In this document: one piece after another, positions 60,286-64,000 of the stretch | How positions within the stretch are numbered: the first letter of the stretch is position 1 | Layout: each line of letters begins with the position of its first letter | Program-made: the position numbers and the translations under genes | Notes under the pieces: model-generated | Told to the model about the DNA's origin: nothing | The model's input: only the letters and a program-made list of their open reading frames with translations | The model's database searches: none | Assembly (NCBI RefSeq): GCF_018531495.1 | Contig: NZ_JAHDTI010000001.1 | Span: forward strand, 1,550,001-1,614,000 | Direction of reading: 5' to 3' | Source: Nonomuraea sediminis | GTDB taxonomy: Bacteria; Actinomycetota; Actinomycetes; Streptosporangiales; Streptosporangiaceae | DNA: 64,000 bases

Positions 60286-61533
60286 ATGCGGCGCAAGCTC
60301 GTCCGAACATTCCTGTGCGTCGCACTGATCGGCCTGCCGACGAGCGGCTGCGCGGGCGTGGACACGTCGGGAGTGACGCCCGACGCCGTGGTCCCTCTCG
60401 ATCAGGCCTCGCTCGCCGACGCCGCCGCCAACCGGGTGGTCGGGATCGGTGAGGCCACTCACGGCAACAAGGAGTTCGTCGAGGCCCGCACATTGATCAT
60501 CCAGAAGCTGGTGCGGGATCACGGCTTCCGCACCGTGGCTCTGGAGGCCGACTTCGGCGGTGCGGCCGCAGCCAACGACTATGTCATGAAGGGCCGAGGC
60601 AGCGCGCTGGACGCGGTCAGGGCGCTCGGCTTCGACATCTACCGGACCCGGGAGATGTCGAATCTGATCCAGTGGATCCATGACCACAACGCCGTCGTCC
60701 CTGACGCGGACAAGGTGTGTCTCTACGGCTTCGACATGCAGCGTTACGACCTGAACAAGGAGCGGCTGCTGCGCTATCTCGCGCTGGTCGACCCTGATCG
60801 GGTCCGCCCGGTCGAGGAGTCCTTGGCCGCCCTCACCGATGCCACCAGGTCTGAACAGGACCAGGAGAAGGTTGCCGCCGCCGCGACCGCCGCCGAGCGG
60901 CTCGTCGCCCAGATGAAAGGCAATCGGGAGAAGTATGTGAGGAGCAGCACCGAGGAGTCGTTCGTGCTCGCCGTGCATCACGCCGAGACCATCGAACGCG
61001 GCGCACAGTTGCAGATCTCCGGAAATGACTACGCCCGCAAGCGGGACTTCTGGATGGCCGAGAACGTCAGGTGGATCGCGGATGCCCAGGGGCGGAAGAA
61101 GATCATATTGGGCGGTCACAACGGCCACATCGACAAGAGTGGTGCGGCATTCGCCTACGAGTCGATGGGGCGGCTGCTGGCCAAGGCGTACGGCGAGGAC
61201 TACTTCACGATCGGCACCGACTTCGGCACGAGTACATTCGTCAGCAAGGACGACGACTCCGGTGAACGCAAGCAGTTCACGGTGAGCCACGACCCGCCTC
61301 TGGCCAAGCTGTTCGGCGATGAGCCGTTGGGCTACGTGAACATCGCGCAGGCCTCGTTGAAGCCCGGCAACCGCCGATTGCTCACCTCGGAGGTCCCCAT
61401 GGGCAACGTCGGCGACGGCTTCCGGTCGATCTACAGTCACCTGAGCTGGACCTACACAGTGAAAATGGTGCCCGCCAAGGCCTACGACGCTTTGGTGTAC
61501 GCGCCGCGGGCCAGCCCGGTGACGCCGCTGTGA
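60286..61533 (+). CDS. Erythromycin-esterase-like lipoprotein
   Basis: 415 residues, starting MRRKLVRTFLCVALIGLPTS. Lipobox TSGC puts it on the outer face. GIGEATHGNKEF, ALEADFGG, YGFDMQRY and GGHNGHI match the EreA/succinoglycan-biosynthesis-associated esterase family, with the catalytic His in EATHG present. It is the third gene of the ABC operon (1-base gap). It may hydrolyse a lactone or ester outside the cell; resistance to macrolides is not proven. Confidence 0.9.
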   Translation: MRRKLVRTFLCVALIGLPTSGCAGVDTSGVTPDAVVPLDQASLADAAANRVVGIGEATHGNKEFVEARTLIIQKLVRDHGFRTVALEADFGGAAAANDYVMKGRGSALDAVRALGFDIYRTREMSNLIQWIHDHNAVVPDADKVCLYGFDMQRYDLNKERLLRYLALVDPDRVRPVEESLAALTDATRSEQDQEKVAAAATAAERLVAQMKGNREKYVRSSTEESFVLAVHHAETIERGAQLQISGNDYARKRDFWMAENVRWIADAQGRKKIILGGHNGHIDKSGAAFAYESMGRLLAKAYGEDYFTIGTDFGTSTFVSKDDDSGERKQFTVSHDPPLAKLFGDEPLGYVNIAQASLKPGNRRLLTSEVPMGNVGDGFRSIYSHLSWTYTVKMVPAKAYDALVYAPRASPVTPL

Positions 61534-61568
61534 CCAGGCCCGCGTCGAGGCCGTTTGAAGGTTTCGCA

Positions 61569-61590
61569 TCGATACTCGGCCTGATATCGA
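61569..61590. promoter_or_regulatory. Inverted repeat before the immunity-like gene
   Basis: TCGATA (61569-61574) and TATCGA (61585-61590) mirror each other across 10 bases. The 61534-61631 stretch has low third-base GC in every frame that continues the next gene upstream, so it is more likely a promoter region than coding. Confidence 0.35.
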
Positions 61591-61631
61591 CGGAAGGTTT
61601 ACACGGATGGTTCAACGATACCGTTGATGAC

Positions 61632-62186
61632 ATGACTGCTGGTTTCCAGAAGGATGACGGCACCACGATCGAACTCAGCCGGTCCGAGCTCCGCGCCGTC
61701 GCCGGCTACGCGGTGGCGTGCGCGCGGCCCGCATTGGCGATCTTCGAACGTGAACGCCCTGACGATCGCCGTCCGCGAGCCGCGATCGACGCCGCGCAGG
61801 CGTTCGTGGACGGAGCCGAGCGGACCAAGGCGCTACGTGACAGCGCGTGGGCGGCGCACCGGGCGGCGCAGGAGACCCGCGATGCGGGACAGGCCGCGGC
61901 CAGCGACGCCGCGCGCGCGGCCGGCAACGCGGTCGGTGCGGCGTTCCTCCACCCCCTGGCGAAAGCTACCCAGGTCAAGCACATCCTCGCATCGGCCGCC
62001 TATGCCGCACGAGCCTTCGAGCTCTCCGCCGGAGACGACCCTGCCGTAGGAGCCGACCACATCGCGCGGTCGCGGATCCTCGCGGATCCCGTCGTGGTGG
62101 ACGTCCTGAGGCGCTACCCGGCCGCCCCACCCGGCGGTGGGCGGGTCGGAGAACTGATCCGTCAGCTGGACGCCTCGCTCCGATGA
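61632..62186 (+). CDS. Imm5-like putative immunity protein
   Basis: 184 residues from ATG 61632 (MTAGFQKDDGTTIELSRSEL). A GTG at 61530 would couple it to the esterase gene, but the extra 34 codons have atypical codon use. SELRAVAGYAVACARPALAI, RPRAAIDAAQAFVDGAERTK and LHPLAKATQVKHILASAAYA match a family annotated as putative immunity protein. It is all helical and soluble. No toxin gene is adjacent, so the name is formal. Confidence 0.75.
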   Translation: MTAGFQKDDGTTIELSRSELRAVAGYAVACARPALAIFERERPDDRRPRAAIDAAQAFVDGAERTKALRDSAWAAHRAAQETRDAGQAAASDAARAAGNAVGAAFLHPLAKATQVKHILASAAYAARAFELSAGDDPAVGADHIARSRILADPVVVDVLRRYPAAPPGGGRVGELIRQLDASLR

Positions 62187-62198
62187 TCCCCGCCTCGT

Positions 62199-62960
62199 CT
62201 AGATGAACTGCTGGCCGCCGTCGATGTCGTAGGTCGCGCCGGTGAGAGCCGTGTTGCTCATGATGTGTACGGCGAGCGCCGCGACATCGGCGGGGCCGAC
62301 GACGCGGCCGATCGGGAGCGTGTCCCGCAGCTCGCTCCTGCGTTCCTCCAGCCGGTCCCCGAGCAGCGACGCCGACAGCGGCGTGTCCACGAAGCCGGCG
62401 GCGATGAGGTTGACGCGAACCGGCGCGACCTCCAGCGCCAGGGTCGCCGTGAACACGGGCAGCGCGGCGGTGGCGGCCGAGACGATCCCCAGACCGTGAC
62501 CGATGCGCCGACCGCCGGTGCCGCCCATGAGCACGATCGAGCCCCCGGGCCGCATCCTGCCGGCCGCGTTGCGCGCGACCTCCAGCGCCCGCACGATGTG
62601 CCCGGTCATCGCCTCACGCACCTCGGCCGCGTCCATCTCCAGCACGGGGCCGTAATGCGGACCGCCGGCCGTGATCATCACGTGGTCGATGGGCGCGGGA
62701 AGATCCTGGAAGAAGCGCGCCAGCGCGGCCGCGTCGTCGGCGTCGAAGGCCGCGGTGCGTTGCGCGCCGACCTCCCGCGCCGCCTGCTCGAGCCGGTCGG
62801 GATCGCGGCCCGTGAGGATGACCTCGGCACCCTCGGCCCGGGCGCGCCGAGCCGTCTCGAGCCCGATGCCCGCACTTCCGCCGAGCACGACGACGGTCTG
62901 CCCGGCCAGTTCCGGCTCGCGCCGCGGCCAATCAGCGGCGCCCAGGTCAGACGACGACAT
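62199..62960 (-). CDS. SDR-family protein without the catalytic Tyr-Lys motif
   Basis: 253 residues from ATG 62960 (MSSSDLGAADWPRREPELAG). VLGGSAGIGLETARRARAEG binds the cofactor and IDGGQQFI ends the protein as usual. At the active site the expected YxxxK is replaced by SAATAALPVFTATLALEVAP. It overlaps the VOC gene by 14 bases. It may be an inactive or altered SDR. Confidence 0.88.
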   Translation of the reverse strand: MSSSDLGAADWPRREPELAGQTVVVLGGSAGIGLETARRARAEGAEVILTGRDPDRLEQAAREVGAQRTAAFDADDAAALARFFQDLPAPIDHVMITAGGPHYGPVLEMDAAEVREAMTGHIVRALEVARNAAGRMRPGGSIVLMGGTGGRRIGHGLGIVSAATAALPVFTATLALEVAPVRVNLIAAGFVDTPLSASLLGDRLEERRSELRDTLPIGRVVGPADVAALAVHIMSNTALTGATYDIDGGQQFI

Positions 62961-63603
62961 GCTTGACCTCGGCCATGTAGCGCCCAGCGGCCGCGGAAGC
63001 CGCCTCCGGGTTGGCGCCGCCCTGGCGGGCGTCCAGATACGCCGCGTACCAGTCCCACCAGTCATGCGGCGGGGCCACCGCCTCGAACGCGCCGTGGTGT
63101 TCGGAGGTCTCGTGCAGCAGCCCGGCCAGGGCCGCGACGTCCGTCGACCACACCCGGCCCGGGCGCCGCTCCGTCACCTCCTGCAACAGCCAGGTGTTCC
63201 CGTCGGGGTCCGCGAACGACGCCCAGCTACTGTACGACCCGTGCTCCGGATCCGGGCCGGGCTCGCGTCGCCCCGCGCTGTTCACCCCGGGTCCGTGCCA
63301 CACCTCGCTGACCTCCACCCCGTGGCCCATCAGCTCCTGCCTGGCGGCCTCGACGTCCTCGACGATCAGCATCAGGTCCTTGACCGAGCCGGGCGCGAGC
63401 GCCGTCATCCCCTTGCCGAACTGGATCGAGGCGGGCGAGTTGGGCGGGGTGAACTGGATCACCCGATAGCCGTCGTCCACCGCGATGTCGGCGTCCAACC
63501 GCCACCCCAGCTTCTGGTAGAAGGTCTTCGCCCGCTCGGCGTCGCCAACCGGCAGCACCGTAACCTCGAACTTCATATCCACGATGTCGAACCTCTCGTC
63601 CAT
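62947..63603 (-). CDS. VOC-family (glyoxalase/bleomycin-resistance fold) protein
   Basis: About 218 residues from ATG 63603 (MDERFDIVDMKFEVTVLPVG); ATG 63576 (MKFEVTV) is the alternative and neither has a strong ribosome site. GDAERAKTFYQKLGWRLDAD and SFADPDGNTWLLQEVTER form the VOC fold. A C-terminal helical extension (HDWWDWYAAYLDARQGGANP) is common in this subgroup. It is the first gene of an operon with the SDR. Confidence 0.88.
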   Translation of the reverse strand: MDERFDIVDMKFEVTVLPVGDAERAKTFYQKLGWRLDADIAVDDGYRVIQFTPPNSPASIQFGKGMTALAPGSVKDLMLIVEDVEAARQELMGHGVEVSEVWHGPGVNSAGRREPGPDPEHGSYSSWASFADPDGNTWLLQEVTERRPGRVWSTDVAALAGLLHETSEHHGAFEAVAPPHDWWDWYAAYLDARQGGANPEAASAAAGRYMAEVKHVVV

Positions 63604-63782
63604 GTCGGCGGACATCACACGCGCCACACAGGCCTCCCCCGAGCCGCCGCCACCGTGATTCCCCATCGCCGCCATCCGGTAACCAGCCCAAAGGCCAAGG
63701 ACTGCAGCGACCGTGACCCCAGGGTGAAATAGAGGAAAACGGACAATGGACACATCGTGTACACAGAAGTGACACTGGAGGT

Positions 63783-64000
63783 GTGAGCGGACCTTATGTG
63801 GCTCGTGTCATGCGCGAGCTGCGCCGCTGGCCCAGCTTGGCCATGTGCGAGAGCCATCAGGGCGTCGCCTTCACGGTCCGCGGCACCGAGATCCTCTACC
63901 CGAGCGGTCACGACGAGATGCGCCTGCGGCTGACCGCGCCCGTCATCAGCCGCCTCGGCCCCCACCTGTGGGAATCCGGCCGGGTGCACGCCTGCGAGGA
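63783..64000 (+). CDS. Luciferase-domain/DUF5519-like protein (cut by window edge)
   Basis: The frame starts at GTG 63783 behind GGAGG and is open to base 64000. It reads VSGPYVARVMRELRRWPSLA, then VAFTVRGTEILYP and RLGPHLWESGRVHACE. The pattern resembles the luciferase-domain (DUF5519) proteins of actinobacteria. C-terminus outside the window. Confidence 0.7.
   Translation, partial: MSGPYVARVMRELRRWPSLAMCESHQGVAFTVRGTEILYPSGHDEMRLRLTAPVISRLGPHLWESGRVHACE

Noticed and set aside
60286..61533. A confirmed macrolide resistance gene
   Set aside because: The family is right, but the lipoprotein form is outside the cell and such esterases have varied substrates.
63754..63786. 9-codon ORF before the last gene, ending GTGTGA
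   Set aside because: It is too short, has no ribosome site and may be chance; the GTGTACAC palindrome in it is also not convincing.

Overview
This is about 64 kb of high-GC actinobacterial chromosome. The evidence is strong GC bias at third codon positions, frequent GTG starts, dense ATGA/GTGA stop-start overlaps, WD40-fused Ser/Thr kinase, a Streptomyces-type gas vesicle cluster and a MSQGF...HVDF...CR-type leader peptide. A Streptosporangiales genus such as Nonomuraea would fit, but that is inference. No rRNA, tRNA, CRISPR array, insertion sequence or prophage was seen.

Layout. 1-9.2 kb: a leucine-rich-repeat protein cut by the window edge, a LysR regulator divergent from a small SDR, a second membrane-tailed SDR, an SRPBCC protein, a STAS protein behind a tiny overlapping ORF, and a lipoprotein/mini-membrane-protein/duplicated-membrane-protein operon. 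9.5-13 kb: a 1186-residue transmembrane kinase with a WD40 sensor. 13.3-14.7 kb: an MBL-fold hydrolase divergent from an HxlR regulator. 14.7-19.8 kb: a complete gas vesicle operon in the order Y/Z-like, A, F, G, O, J, L, S, K. 20-21.8 kb: small membrane proteins and a CDF transporter.

21.9-33 kb, minus strand: one tightly overlapping transcription unit of about 11 kb. A palindrome-flanked, apparently leaderless promoter drives a short Cys-type leader peptide. Then follow a flavin reductase gene that carries an internal deletion and frameshift, a glutathionyl-hydroquinone-reductase-like protein, four luciferase-like flavin monooxygenases and a peptide/nickel-type ABC importer. The leader peptide suggests control by sulfur or cysteine supply and so organosulfur scavenging.

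33-50 kb: a hypoxia/dormancy-type island resembling the mycobacterial DosR regulon. It has P-type ATPase, universal stress proteins, beta-CASP nuclease, acetate kinase, Acg-type nitroreductase, phosphoketolase, zinc alcohol dehydrogenase, DoxX-like protein, flavin-binding split-barrel protein, three CBS-BON proteins and a GNAT/acyl-CoA synthetase fusion. A recurring GGGACYTTCGGCCC-like motif stands before nearly every transcription unit, which makes this a probable regulon. Phosphoketolase plus acetate kinase would give ATP from sugar phosphates without respiration. The regulator itself is not in the window.

50-64 kb: regulator/target pairs, most of them divergent (TetR/esterase, ArsR/CDF metal exporter, TetR/methyltransferase, XRE/SnoaL-like). 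Then a secreted ricin-type lectin, a two-component system divergent from an ABC exporter plus erythromycin-esterase-like lipoprotein, an immunity-like protein, an atypical SDR with a VOC protein, and a gene cut by the right edge.
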